Under the pieces are notes generated by a model that was not told where the DNA came from, made no database searches, and saw only the letters and a program-made list of their open reading frames with translations. The translations under genes were made by a program, and so were the position numbers. DNA of 64,000 nucleotides from Bernardetia sp. MNP-M8 (GTDB taxonomy: Bacteria > Bacteroidota > Bacteroidia > Cytophagales > Bernardetiaceae), in contig NZ_CP147012.1 in the NCBI RefSeq assembly GCF_037126285.1, forward strand, positions 3,804,676 to 3,868,675, read 5' to 3'. This document shows, one piece after another, positions 26,014 to 34,981 of the stretch. Within the stretch, counting starts at the first letter, position 1. Each line of letters begins with the position of its first letter.

Positions 26014-27885
26014 CTAATCCACCACAGCCATTCCAATTTCATAAAGTTGTCTTTTGATTTTACTTTTGGGAGCATTTTCATTATTCTCACTTTTAGGAAG
26101 CCAAATTGCATCATTTGTTGTGTCATTGATGTCTTCTAAAGTAATTTTTTGAGAAGTAGAAACAAAATCTTTTACAAAGAAATCAGTTAGTTCTTTTGCC
26201 TTTTCGATGGTGTGAGAAATGGCAGGATGAAGCTCAGCATCTAGGTTTTGAATTACTTCTTCTACATTCGGTTTCAAAAGAAAAGAAACAGGCAATTTAT
26301 AAATACTTACATTTTCGTTTTCTTCTTTTATGAATACACAAAAAGGATTTTGTTTTCCTTCTGATGCTACGATATTGTATTCTTTTCGTGCTTCTTCAAA
26401 AGTAGTTGCATCAAAAAATATAGCTACTTTTTCTTTTTTATGGTAATCAGAATCTAAAAGTTCGCTTTCTAGTTTTTTGAATAAAGTTCTGAAAAAATAA
26501 GGTCTTTTGGCTGTATGAACTCTACAATTAAGAGATTGATAGACCAAATAAGTCATAAAATCCGTAGGTGAAAAACCAATTTCGGCAGCTTGACGGAAAA
26601 TAAGCGATGTAGGCGACATCCCTGGAAGTGTATTTATGTCGATGAGTTCAATGGTATTTTCATCTGTATAGAAGCCATCAATTCTTGCACAAGCGTCAAA
26701 CTTAAAGGTTTGAAAAATCTCTTTACATTTTTCTTGAATTTCTATAATTTTGTCTGTCGGAATATCTATCGGAATGCGTTTTTGACTTGCATTAGGTAAA
26801 TATTTTGCCTCAAAATCATAGACTTTTGTTAATGTTATTATTTCTGTCGGAGGAAGTGCAATAGCTTCTAAATTTTCATTTTGAATAACTCCACAAGAAA
26901 ATTCTTTTCCTGATAAATGTTGTTCAAACAAAACCATATCTTCACTTTCAAAAGAAAAAAGCAAAGCATCTTCTTCAGAATAAGAAAAGAAATCATTTAG
27001 TTTTGCAATCAGTTTTATTGGAGAATAAATAATTTGTTCACCCAAATTTCCACCTAAAAGAGATTTTTCTTCAAAAATAACGGGCAGACCAATTCCTTTT
27101 TCTAGGCTCATTAGTCCGTTTACATATTCTTTTCGCTGTAGTTCTGTTAATTCTGTCCACTCCTCTTTTGAAATCTGACGAGCAAAAAGAGAAGTATTGA
27201 CGGCTTTTGTGAAGGCTTCCAAATTATCAACTTTCAGAATAGAAACTCCAATCGAAGAACCTTGATAAGGAGCTTTTATGACGAGAGGTAAGCCCAATTT
27301 TGATTTTAACTCTTCAAAAAGTGTACTTCTATCACATTTTGACCATTCGTCTTTTCGCATCATGTGATACTTTCGACTACTTCCTAAACTCAATTTTTCA
27401 TTTACGACTTGTTGCAAATGCTTGTCAATAGAAAAAGAAGAAGAAAAAATTCCACAACCCGAATACGGAATCTGTAACCACTCAAAAAGTCCTTGCAACA
27501 TGCCATCTTCGGCAAATGTTCCGTGCAACATCAAAAGAGCAAAATCTATATGTTCAGACAAATTCTCAGTAGGAATTGGTGTTCCCACTTCTTCCATTAT
27601 TTTTCTATGCTTTTCCTTGGTCAAATCTTCAAGCGTTTCGATATAGACAGGTGAAAACTCATCGTACTCTTCTGGAATAGATTCTTGAGTAGGATAAAAA
27701 TGAGAAATGGCTTTGTGTTCGAACTGAACAGGATTTATTTTGATAAACTTTCCTAAGCTATCTACCAAAATATAAACAGGCTCAAAAAGTGAACGATTGA
27801 GGGTTTGGGAAACCGTTTTTGCTCCTGAAAATGAAATTTCACGTTCACGAGAAACCCCACCAAAAAAAACACCTATCTTTATCAT
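26014..27885 (-). CDS. ddl: D-alanine--D-alanine ligase with large C-terminal extension
   Basis: The ligase makes the D-Ala-D-Ala dipeptide for peptidoglycan precursors. The N-terminal domain starts IGVFFGGVSREREISFSGA. The ATP-grasp fold includes LPLVIKAPYQGSSIGVSIL and the C-terminal metal loop ACARIDGFYTDENTIELIDINTLPGMSPTSLIF, so the active site appears intact. The protein is 623 residues against about 310-370 for the family. There is an insertion of roughly 80-90 residues in the ATP-grasp domain (SLFARQISKEEW to LLFSFESEDM). A further 155-160 residues follow the catalytic domain, and I recognise no domain there. It stands alone, with no mur genes nearby. Confidence 0.92.
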   Translation of the reverse strand: MIKIGVFFGGVSREREISFSGAKTVSQTLNRSLFEPVYILVDSLGKFIKINPVQFEHKAISHFYPTQESIPEEYDEFSPVYIETLEDLTKEKHRKIMEEVGTPIPTENLSEHIDFALLMLHGTFAEDGMLQGLFEWLQIPYSGCGIFSSSFSIDKHLQQVVNEKLSLGSSRKYHMMRKDEWSKCDRSTLFEELKSKLGLPLVIKAPYQGSSIGVSILKVDNLEAFTKAVNTSLFARQISKEEWTELTELQRKEYVNGLMSLEKGIGLPVIFEEKSLLGGNLGEQIIYSPIKLIAKLNDFFSYSEEDALLFSFESEDMVLFEQHLSGKEFSCGVIQNENLEAIALPPTEIITLTKVYDFEAKYLPNASQKRIPIDIPTDKIIEIQEKCKEIFQTFKFDACARIDGFYTDENTIELIDINTLPGMSPTSLIFRQAAEIGFSPTDFMTYLVYQSLNCRVHTAKRPYFFRTLFKKLESELLDSDYHKKEKVAIFFDATTFEEARKEYNIVASEGKQNPFCVFIKEENENVSIYKLPVSFLLKPNVEEVIQNLDAELHPAISHTIEKAKELTDFFVKDFVSTSQKITLEDINDTTNDAIWLPKSENNENAPKSKIKRQLYEIGMAVVD

Positions 27886-27995
27886 AAGTAGTGAGTTGTT
27901 GTATTAAAAAAAGTATATTCTTTTGTATGTAGAAACTAGTACGACAAACATAATGAATGCTAAAAAATAAACTTAAATTTTTAGTAATTTATAAA

Positions 27996-28068
27996 AACAG
28001 GGTTAAAACCCTGTCCAATTGAAAAAATACCTTGTGAATTATAAATTGAACAGGGTTTTAACCCTGTT
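27996..28068. repeat. CAGGGTTTTAACCCTG palindrome pair
   Basis: ACAGGGTTAAAACCCTGT (27997-28014) and AACAGGGTTTTAACCCTGTT (28049-28068) are each palindromic and also inverted relative to one another (24 of 25 bases pair). A related copy is at 45581-45608. The remaining bases of the 293-bp gap upstream of ddl show nothing else. Confidence 0.8.
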
Positions 28069-28178
28069 TAGTAATGCAATGAATTTTTAAAAAATGTAAA
28101 ATAAATTTACAATTTCTAAATTATAAAACAAAGGTAGATTAATCGTTACTTTATTTTATGAAATTTTGAAAATCAATT

Positions 28179-29885
28179 TTACTCTTCCAAATTATCAGTC
28201 TGTTTGAGTTCTTTTTCAGCCTGTAATTCTTGTATTACCTTTCGTAATTCTCGTTCTTTTTCTTCTGCTTCTTGAAGCATTGTATTGATTATTCTTTCTT
28301 TGCGTTCCATCTCTTCTTGTGTGGCTTGTAGTTCTTCTACATTTTGGCGCATTTCTTCTTCTTGTGCTGAAACAGCCTCTCGTTGCATTTGAGACTCCTC
28401 CAAAAGTTTGCGAGTCCGAGTTGTATTTTGCACAGAAATTATGGAAGAGGTAATATTTTCACATACTTTTTCTACAAAATCTATTTCATATTTTTTGAGT
28501 GTTTTGAAAGCTGCTAATTCCAAAATACCAATATTTTCTTCTGAAATGGTAAGAGGAACAAATAATAAAGAGACAGGTTTTGCACTTCCTAATGCTGAGC
28601 CAATATATAAATAGTCATTTGGTAGATTTTCTAAATAAAGTGTTCTGTTTTCTTGATAGGTTTCTCCTACTAATCCTTCTCCTATTTGTATGGTGTTTTT
28701 ACGATTTTTATGTGAATCATAGGCAAACCAAGCTTTTAATTCTAATTCGTTTTTTGAATGAATATCTTGATTTAATAAATACAAACTAGCTTGTGAAATA
28801 TTCAGATATTTTACGAGTTCGCTTACAAAAATCTGTGTTAGCTCATCAATATCTTCATTAAAATCTCTCAAGATTTTTGCAAAATGTGCTTCTCCAGTAA
28901 CTGCCCAATTTAATTGTTCATCTTTTTCAGCAATCATTTTAAGACTATCACGCATGTTGATAAATGCTTGTCCGACTTCTCCATTTTCATTAAAAGGAAT
29001 GACTTTAGTGTCAAATTTTTCACTTCCAACATCTTTAGCAAATATTTTTAAACGTTCCATATCTTGTGCTAAATGATTGAGAGCTGCTTCTATAGGCGTA
29101 ACTTCATCGTTTTCATGCGTTTTGATTTGATTAGACAAATTTCCTTTTGCAATCTGACGAAGAGAATGTTTAATGATATGAAGGCGAAGTAATAATTTAT
29201 GATTGATAGAATAGGCAAGCCAAATACAAACTAAAGTCAAGACAATCATCCAAGCTGGCAAAACAATAACCCAAAGATTTTGAGTGTGAAAACTAATAGC
29301 TGCTTTTGCTCTGTCTATTTCTTCATTTTGAATATTTATAATGAGTTCTAAAACGGCACGTACATCATCAGTCAGAAGCTCTAATTGATCAACTTGACGC
29401 ACTCTTTCTGTCTTAGAATCTTCTTTCAAGTCTGCATTTCTAGCAAAATATTTTTGTTCTACATTATTTTGTTCTTTTCTCAGACGATTTGCCTTTGTAC
29501 GTACATCATAAACAAGTGAAATAACTGCCTCATTACGCCATTGGTCAGTATAATTGCTTAGGGCTGCTAGTGCAACTTCACAATCTTTCCAAACTGTTTC
29601 TCTCTCAGTTCGGTATTCTTCTTCGCTGGTGGCTAAATAAATAGCTGTTAGGCTTGTGCTACTGCTAATACAGTCTTCAATTACCTTTGAATAATATTGA
29701 GTAGGAGCAGTATTGTCTATAATATGATTATATTGAGAAATAACTTGATTGTCTATATACCACCACGTTCCGATAAGTGTAATTGTTGCCAAGACACCCA
29801 TCAAAGTTATGCCCATTGTGATTTTGCCACGAAAATTTTGTGGAGATAAATAGAGCCAAATAATATTTTGTTTCTTTGCCATCAA
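28179..29885 (-). CDS. Membrane sensor: four-helix periplasmic domain, HAMP, GAF, coiled coil
   Basis: Membrane segments at about residues 18-40 and 208-230 flank a helical periplasmic domain of about 165 residues, like the 4HB sensor of chemoreceptors. A HAMP domain follows (about 231-285, LLRLHIIKHSLRQIAKGNLSNQI). A GAF domain at about 345-490 contains GEGLVGETYQENRTLYLENLP and FVPLTISEENIGILELAAF. The protein ends in a long coiled coil (EEEMRQNVEELQATQEEMERKERI). There is no kinase, GGDEF or methyl-accepting output, so it probably signals to a separate partner. The histidine kinase gene is divergent and 197 bp away, which makes it an obvious candidate partner (inference). Confidence 0.85.
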   Translation of the reverse strand: MMAKKQNIIWLYLSPQNFRGKITMGITLMGVLATITLIGTWWYIDNQVISQYNHIIDNTAPTQYYSKVIEDCISSSTSLTAIYLATSEEEYRTERETVWKDCEVALAALSNYTDQWRNEAVISLVYDVRTKANRLRKEQNNVEQKYFARNADLKEDSKTERVRQVDQLELLTDDVRAVLELIINIQNEEIDRAKAAISFHTQNLWVIVLPAWMIVLTLVCIWLAYSINHKLLLRLHIIKHSLRQIAKGNLSNQIKTHENDEVTPIEAALNHLAQDMERLKIFAKDVGSEKFDTKVIPFNENGEVGQAFINMRDSLKMIAEKDEQLNWAVTGEAHFAKILRDFNEDIDELTQIFVSELVKYLNISQASLYLLNQDIHSKNELELKAWFAYDSHKNRKNTIQIGEGLVGETYQENRTLYLENLPNDYLYIGSALGSAKPVSLLFVPLTISEENIGILELAAFKTLKKYEIDFVEKVCENITSSIISVQNTTRTRKLLEESQMQREAVSAQEEEMRQNVEELQATQEEMERKERIINTMLQEAEEKERELRKVIQELQAEKELKQTDNLEE

Positions 29886-30082
29886 AAAAATCTTTGAGTT
29901 TTATCCTAATTTCTTATTGCCTTTCTGTTTTTAAAAATATAGGGTAAGATAGTTTTTTTTATTGAGTTTTAAAGGGATTTTTTTAAAATTTTGTTAGATT
30001 TAGATAATTAGAATAAATTCTGAACTTGAAATTTTCTATTTTAGAAGTAAGAAGACTACAATTTTACTAATGTTATAGCACT

Positions 30083-31585
30083 ATGAAATTAACTACTGAC
30101 CAACTAATTGCTAAGATAGCCAATCAAGAAAAAGAAGTAAAGAACTATAAAGAAGTTTTGCATCAAATCAAAACGGCTGCTCAAATGGGAATTTGGGAGG
30201 TAGATTTGGAAAAACATACAATGAAATGGAGTGATGTTACCAAGCAAATACATGGAGTAGAAGTAGATTATGAGCCTACAATAGAGGAGGGTATTCATTT
30301 TTATCCAGAAGGAAAAAACCGTCAGGTAATTACAGAGGTTTTTAAAGAAGCAATAGAAAAAGGAATCAATTATGATTTGGAATTGCAAATTTTGACAGCA
30401 ACAGGAAACCTAAAATGGGTCAGGCTAATAGGAATTAGTGAAATTAAGAATGGAAAATGTGAAAAGTTATATGGACTTATTCAAGATATTGATCAAGCTG
30501 TAAAATATAGATTAGAATTAGAACAACAAAAAAAACTTTTTAGACAAACTTTTGAGTTTGCCCCTAACGGAATGGCTCTTGTTGGCTTAGATGGAAATTG
30601 GACACAAGTAAATCAACAAGTTTGTATAATGCTAGGATATACTAAAGAAGAATTATCCAAACTTACTTTTCAAGATATTACACATCCAGATGATTTGGAT
30701 TTGGATTTGAAACTTTTGGAAGAACTTTTAGCTGGAAAAAGAGAAAGTTATCAGATGGAAAAACGTTATTTTCATAAATCAGGTAATTTAGTATGGGCTT
30801 TATTGAGTGTTTCGCTGATGAAAGATAAGGAAGGTAATCCAGTACATTTTGTTTCTCAATTAACTGACATTACAGACAAGAAGCTTTTGTTAGAAACGAC
30901 ACTTGAGCAAAATGATCGATTACTTAATTTTGCGCATATTGTATCCCATAATCTTCGTTCACATACCAGTAATTTTTCGATGCTTCTTTCCATGATGAAA
31001 ATGGAAAACCCAAAATTAGTAGAAAACGAATTTTTTCCTTTTTTGCTTCAGTCCTCAAGTAGTTTGCAAGAAACATTGTCTTATCTGACTGATATTGTAG
31101 TAATGCAAAATGAAGTTAAAGATAATACAAAGGCATTAAATCTTTATAAATATGTAGAAAAAGCACATTTTGCAATACAGAGTTTAGTTTCTTCTAGCAA
31201 TGCAGAGATTCATAATGAAGTAGATAAAGATATATTTGTAGATGCAATTCCTGCTTATTTAGAGAGTATTATTCTAAATTTTTTCACTAATTCTATAAAA
31301 TACTGTTCTAATAAAAGAAATCCTATTATTTTTATTACTTCTGAAATAGATCCTTCTTACGTGGTTTTTTCTATAAAAGATAACGGACTAGGAATAGATT
31401 TGGAAAAACATGGAAAAAAACTTTTTGGGATGTATAAAACTTTTCATGAGAAAGAAGATTCTCGTGGAATAGGATTGTTCATTACCAAAAACCAAATCGA
31501 AGCTCTTGGTGGAAAAGTAGAAGTTGAAAGTCAAGTAAATCAAGGAACAACATTTAAAATTTATTTAAAACATGGCAAAATTTAA
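30083..31585 (+). CDS. PAS-domain sensor histidine kinase
   Basis: Domain order is a short coiled coil, PAS 1 (about 35-140), PAS 2 (about 155-275), a HisKA-like helix pair with the phospho-acceptor H289 in HIVSHNLRSHTSN, and a HATPase domain (LNFFTNSIKYC for the N box, DNGLGID for G1, RGIGLFITKNQIEALGGKVEV for G2). There is no membrane segment, so it senses in the cytoplasm. It overlaps the following response regulator gene by 14 bp, which indicates translational coupling and a cognate pair. The signal is unknown. Confidence 0.92.
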   Translation: MKLTTDQLIAKIANQEKEVKNYKEVLHQIKTAAQMGIWEVDLEKHTMKWSDVTKQIHGVEVDYEPTIEEGIHFYPEGKNRQVITEVFKEAIEKGINYDLELQILTATGNLKWVRLIGISEIKNGKCEKLYGLIQDIDQAVKYRLELEQQKKLFRQTFEFAPNGMALVGLDGNWTQVNQQVCIMLGYTKEELSKLTFQDITHPDDLDLDLKLLEELLAGKRESYQMEKRYFHKSGNLVWALLSVSLMKDKEGNPVHFVSQLTDITDKKLLLETTLEQNDRLLNFAHIVSHNLRSHTSNFSMLLSMMKMENPKLVENEFFPFLLQSSSSLQETLSYLTDIVVMQNEVKDNTKALNLYKYVEKAHFAIQSLVSSSNAEIHNEVDKDIFVDAIPAYLESIILNFFTNSIKYCSNKRNPIIFITSEIDPSYVVFSIKDNGLGIDLEKHGKKLFGMYKTFHEKEDSRGIGLFITKNQIEALGGKVEVESQVNQGTTFKIYLKHGKI

Positions 31586-31982
31586 ACACATCTGTATCAT
31601 AGATGATGACCCTATTTATACATTTACTACTCGCAAAATAATGGAGTTAGGAAATTTCTCTAATTATATTGAAGTCTTTAAAAATGGAAAAGAAGCCTTA
31701 GAAGCTCTAAAGCCTAGAGTAGAGGCACATCAGAATGTTCCTGAGGTAATATTTCTAGATTTGAATATGCCCATTATGGATGGATGGCAATTTTTAGACG
31801 AGTTTACTATGCCAAATACTAAACAAATTACAATTTATATTGTGTCTTCTTCTATCGACCCTGCTGATTTAAAAAAGGCAAAACAGTATTCATTGGTAAC
31901 AAATTATATAATAAAGCCAATTACATCTGAAAAACTCAAAGAGCTTTTTGATGATATGAAGAATAATAATAGTTATGAATAA
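31572..31982 (+). CDS. Single-domain response regulator
   Basis: This 136-residue receiver domain has the acidic pair D11/D12, phospho-acceptor D63 (VIFLDLNMPIMDG) and K115 (IIKPI). There is no DNA-binding or enzymatic output domain, so it works through protein contact, like CheY or Spo0F. The start codon lies inside the histidine kinase gene (14-bp overlap), marking kinase and regulator as partners. The linked membrane sensor on the other side may form part of the same pathway. Confidence 0.93.
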   Translation: MAKFKHICIIDDDPIYTFTTRKIMELGNFSNYIEVFKNGKEALEALKPRVEAHQNVPEVIFLDLNMPIMDGWQFLDEFTMPNTKQITIYIVSSSIDPADLKKAKQYSLVTNYIIKPITSEKLKELFDDMKNNNSYE

Positions 31983-31993
31983 GAGGGAAGTAT

Positions 31994-32971
31994 TTATAAT
32001 AAATTCTTCCACGTTCCTTTCATAAAATTATACTTGAGTGTGCTAGGCAAAGCCTTCCAAAAAAAACGGTTTATTTCCACAGCAAAAGAAGGTTGCATAT
32101 AACAATTAATAGTACAACCTTCACACTCAGGTAGTTTTCCTTCTTCTGAAATAAGACTTTTTATTTTATCAGAATGATATAATTCATACAAACTATCATT
32201 GATTTCAAACTCTTCTTTTCCCAAATGATAACAAGGCAAAACCAATTTATTTTCTGGCGAAATAACGAGTGTAGAACTAGCAGCCTTACAAATCGGCTTT
32301 TCAATCTTGTTTCCTCCTTCCAAACGCAAATCTATAAAAGCCTCATTGAGATAGACTAATTTCTTCTTAGAGAATTGTAATAGCTTTTGTAAATATTCTT
32401 TGTTCAAATTTCCCAATGTATCCACAGAATTGTATTCAAATACAGGATTAAGAATCAAAACTAATTTATTTTTCAAAGTAATAGTTTCATAGATTTTTTC
32501 TATTTCTCCAAAATTTCCTTCAAAGACAGTACACAAAATATCTGGTCGCTCTCCCAAACTTTTAGCTATTTCTATCGATTCCATTATTTTATCAAAACAC
32601 TTTACACCACGCATTTTGTCGTGAGTTTCGGCATCGGCTGCATCTAAGGAAAAATGCAACATATCTATTTTTCCTTTTAATTTTTCAGCTAGTTTTGGAT
32701 AACGGATTCCGTTTGTGGTAACTGTCGTAATGAACTTTTTCTTTTTAGCAATATCTAAAAAAATGTCTAGTTCTGGGTGTAAGAGAGGTTCTCCTCCTGT
32801 AAAATCAATTACTTTTACGCCTAGTTTTTTTAAGTCAGATAGATTTTTTTCTACGTTTTCTACTTTTACAAAAGGCGATGGTTTTTCCCAAATATCACAA
32901 AAACTACACGTTGCATTGCAGCGATAAGTTAGGTAATAATTACATAAGATGGGGTGGGGGATGAGGCGCAT
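31994..32971 (-). CDS. Radical SAM protein with SPASM-like C-terminal cysteines
   Basis: I choose the start at 32971 (MRLIPHPILC), because the longer frame adds 18 unconserved residues. The radical SAM cluster motif is CNATCSFC, followed by FTGGEPLLHPEL (SAM binding). The C-terminal part has CKAAS, LPCYH and a final CEGCTINCYMQP cluster, suggesting at least one auxiliary Fe-S cluster. The architecture is that of peptide- or cofactor-modifying enzymes and of the HpnH/MoaA-like group. No precursor peptide is evident nearby, and the substrate is unknown. Confidence 0.85.
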   Translation of the reverse strand: MRLIPHPILCNYYLTYRCNATCSFCDIWEKPSPFVKVENVEKNLSDLKKLGVKVIDFTGGEPLLHPELDIFLDIAKKKKFITTVTTNGIRYPKLAEKLKGKIDMLHFSLDAADAETHDKMRGVKCFDKIMESIEIAKSLGERPDILCTVFEGNFGEIEKIYETITLKNKLVLILNPVFEYNSVDTLGNLNKEYLQKLLQFSKKKLVYLNEAFIDLRLEGGNKIEKPICKAASSTLVISPENKLVLPCYHLGKEEFEINDSLYELYHSDKIKSLISEEGKLPECEGCTINCYMQPSFAVEINRFFWKALPSTLKYNFMKGTWKNLL

Positions 32972-33047
32972 AAAATCAGTAAGTAGTTTTGTATAAGTGC
33001 CAGTAAAATAGCAGGTTATATGCAATTATATCTTGTTGGATGCAGTT

Positions 33048-33593
33048 TTATATTTTCTGACTGAATATTTTTCTGATAGCTTCTTTTATATCTTTAGCGA
33101 AAAATTCTTTTTTATCTATAATATTATAATCAATCCAAATTTCATCTTCTTTATTTACAAGTAAATCAATATAGGTTTTTTCATATGTCCCAAGATAAAG
33201 GTATTCGTCATCTGAATATATTTTTTCTGCCCAAAGAATTTCGACTTCTATCCCAGCACGATATGATTGGAATTTAAACTGTTTGCCTTTTAAAAAGCTA
33301 GGGTTTTGTTTTGCATATAAAAAAAGGTTTTCATCTGGAAGTTTGATTTTGTGAGAACTTAATAATGTATCTATTTTCCAGTCAATAAACTCTTCCTTAT
33401 TAATAATGTTGGCAAAGATAAAATCCTTTATATTTAATTCTGAATTACGATTATTATAATTGAACACTAGTAGAAATCGATAGTGTTCTTCACCAATTAA
33501 CTCCTCAAGCTCAACGCATCTATAAACCCAATCTTCAAATTGTGAAAGACTGGTATCGCCATCTAGAAATTTGTAGAGTTTTTCAATCAACAT
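33048..33593 (-). CDS. Hypothetical protein, possibly immunity-like
   Basis: This 181-residue acidic, soluble protein has no signal peptide. It starts with a helical stretch (MLIEKLYKFLDGDTSLSQFEDWVYRCVELEELIGEEHYRFLLVFNY), whose FEDWVY...LEELIG...LLVFNY spacing reminds me of immunity proteins in polymorphic-toxin loci. No toxin gene is visible in this window, so this is only a weak suggestion. It lies 51 bp downstream of another unknown gene on the same strand and could be co-transcribed with it. Confidence 0.55.
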   Translation of the reverse strand: MLIEKLYKFLDGDTSLSQFEDWVYRCVELEELIGEEHYRFLLVFNYNNRNSELNIKDFIFANIINKEEFIDWKIDTLLSSHKIKLPDENLFLYAKQNPSFLKGKQFKFQSYRAGIEVEILWAEKIYSDDEYLYLGTYEKTYIDLLVNKEDEIWIDYNIIDKKEFFAKDIKEAIRKIFSQKI

Positions 33594-33644
33594 TAAATGT
33601 ATTTTTCTTTGTGTAAAACAGGGTTATATATATCTTTGATTTTT

Positions 33645-34694
33645 CTAATCATTTTTTGGTTTTGGAATACTGATAGAAGGAAGTTTTTCTCCCATTCTCT
33701 TTGCAAGTTGATAATGTGACCAATTCTCTATTTCCTGTTCTCCATATATTATCATTCTGACTATTGTGTCCTTCACATCCATGTCACCTACATACGCTCG
33801 TTCATGTTCAGGAATATTTTCATAAGCCTCTTTTAGTTGTTCTCTTAAATCATTAGTGGGGTTCACAGTGTATTGTTGATGTATTTTTATACATACTTCA
33901 ATAGTTGAAGGCTTTCCTTCCAGTTTTCTGATGGTGTCTTTTATTTCAAGTAGTTTTTCTGATATTCTCGTAGTGTACTGTTTTTTCTCTACTTTGAAGT
34001 TTCCTAATCCCAAAATATTTACTTGTACTCCATCTGGTAGTTCAGATAATAACTTCTCTTCCAAAATCATTTGTTCAAGCTGAACCAATGATACTTCAAA
34101 AGATTTTTCAAGTCGGTTTACTATTATAGATTCTTCATTATAAATATCTAATCTTATTAAATGATATTTGCCTTCTTTATCTTTTAGGAACAGATTAGTT
34201 CCCTTTCCTATTACCTTTTCAGGAAAAGGGTCGTCAATAATTCTTTTATTTTCCTTATAAATTTTACCTTTCCCACTCTCACCAATTATAATGTTGTTTT
34301 CCCTTTTTTCTGAATAACTATACAGGTTATCTAAGTTTGGGTTTAGGTATTTGATAACTGACCATACATAATCAATAAATGATTCTTTGTTGTGTATCCA
34401 AACACCATCATTTATACTCCAGCTACCAAGACCATGAATTGATATGTTTTCTCCGTTAGGAATACTAACTGAAACCCAACCTCTCTTTACATCCTTTTTA
34501 AAGTGTTCAAAGTCTTCAAAGTTCCAGCATTCCACACGTCCGTCTTCGTACACTTCTAAATCAACAAAAAAATGAGTCCCATTTCTAATGATACTAGGTA
34601 TTGACACTCCTCTAATGACTTTTGTTCGGTAAACTTTTGGAAGGTTAAAATCCATTTTATTTTTTCTAATTTTTCTAAAAGGGTTAAATTTCAT
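33645..34694 (-). CDS. Hypothetical protein with two diverged repeat units
   Basis: The 349 residues contain two similar units. Unit 1 (about 15-95) has FFVDLEVYEDGRVECWN and ends PNGENISIHGLGSWSI. Unit 2 (about 165-240) has HLIRLDIYNEESIIVNR and ends PDGVQVNILGLGNFKV. A helical C-terminal part follows (LREQLKEAYENIPEHERAYVGDM). A later start at 34655 (MDFNLPKVYRTK) is equally plausible. No function is known to me. The protein is soluble, and its downstream neighbour is another unknown gene. Confidence 0.6.
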   Translation of the reverse strand: MKFNPFRKIRKNKMDFNLPKVYRTKVIRGVSIPSIIRNGTHFFVDLEVYEDGRVECWNFEDFEHFKKDVKRGWVSVSIPNGENISIHGLGSWSINDGVWIHNKESFIDYVWSVIKYLNPNLDNLYSYSEKRENNIIIGESGKGKIYKENKRIIDDPFPEKVIGKGTNLFLKDKEGKYHLIRLDIYNEESIIVNRLEKSFEVSLVQLEQMILEEKLLSELPDGVQVNILGLGNFKVEKKQYTTRISEKLLEIKDTIRKLEGKPSTIEVCIKIHQQYTVNPTNDLREQLKEAYENIPEHERAYVGDMDVKDTIVRMIIYGEQEIENWSHYQLAKRMGEKLPSISIPKPKND

Positions 34695-34981
34695 TCACTT
34701 AAAGTTTTTGATAAATTGCATTTGCTTCTTTCCTATCTATCCTAATTAAAATGTCTAATAAAATCAGCAATTCCCAATGTAAAGTAAATTAGCAATAAAA
34801 CGTCTTTCTAGGATTCAAAAATTTGAAAAAGTAGCTTTAAACTCTCTTAAATGTTGATTTTTTTAGCAAAAAAATGACTAAATCATAGTTTTGAGATTGA
34901 ATTCGTGTTACATTGGGAATTACTGTAATAAAATACAATTTAACTACTTTAACTACAATTTCAAAAAAGGACATAAATTCA

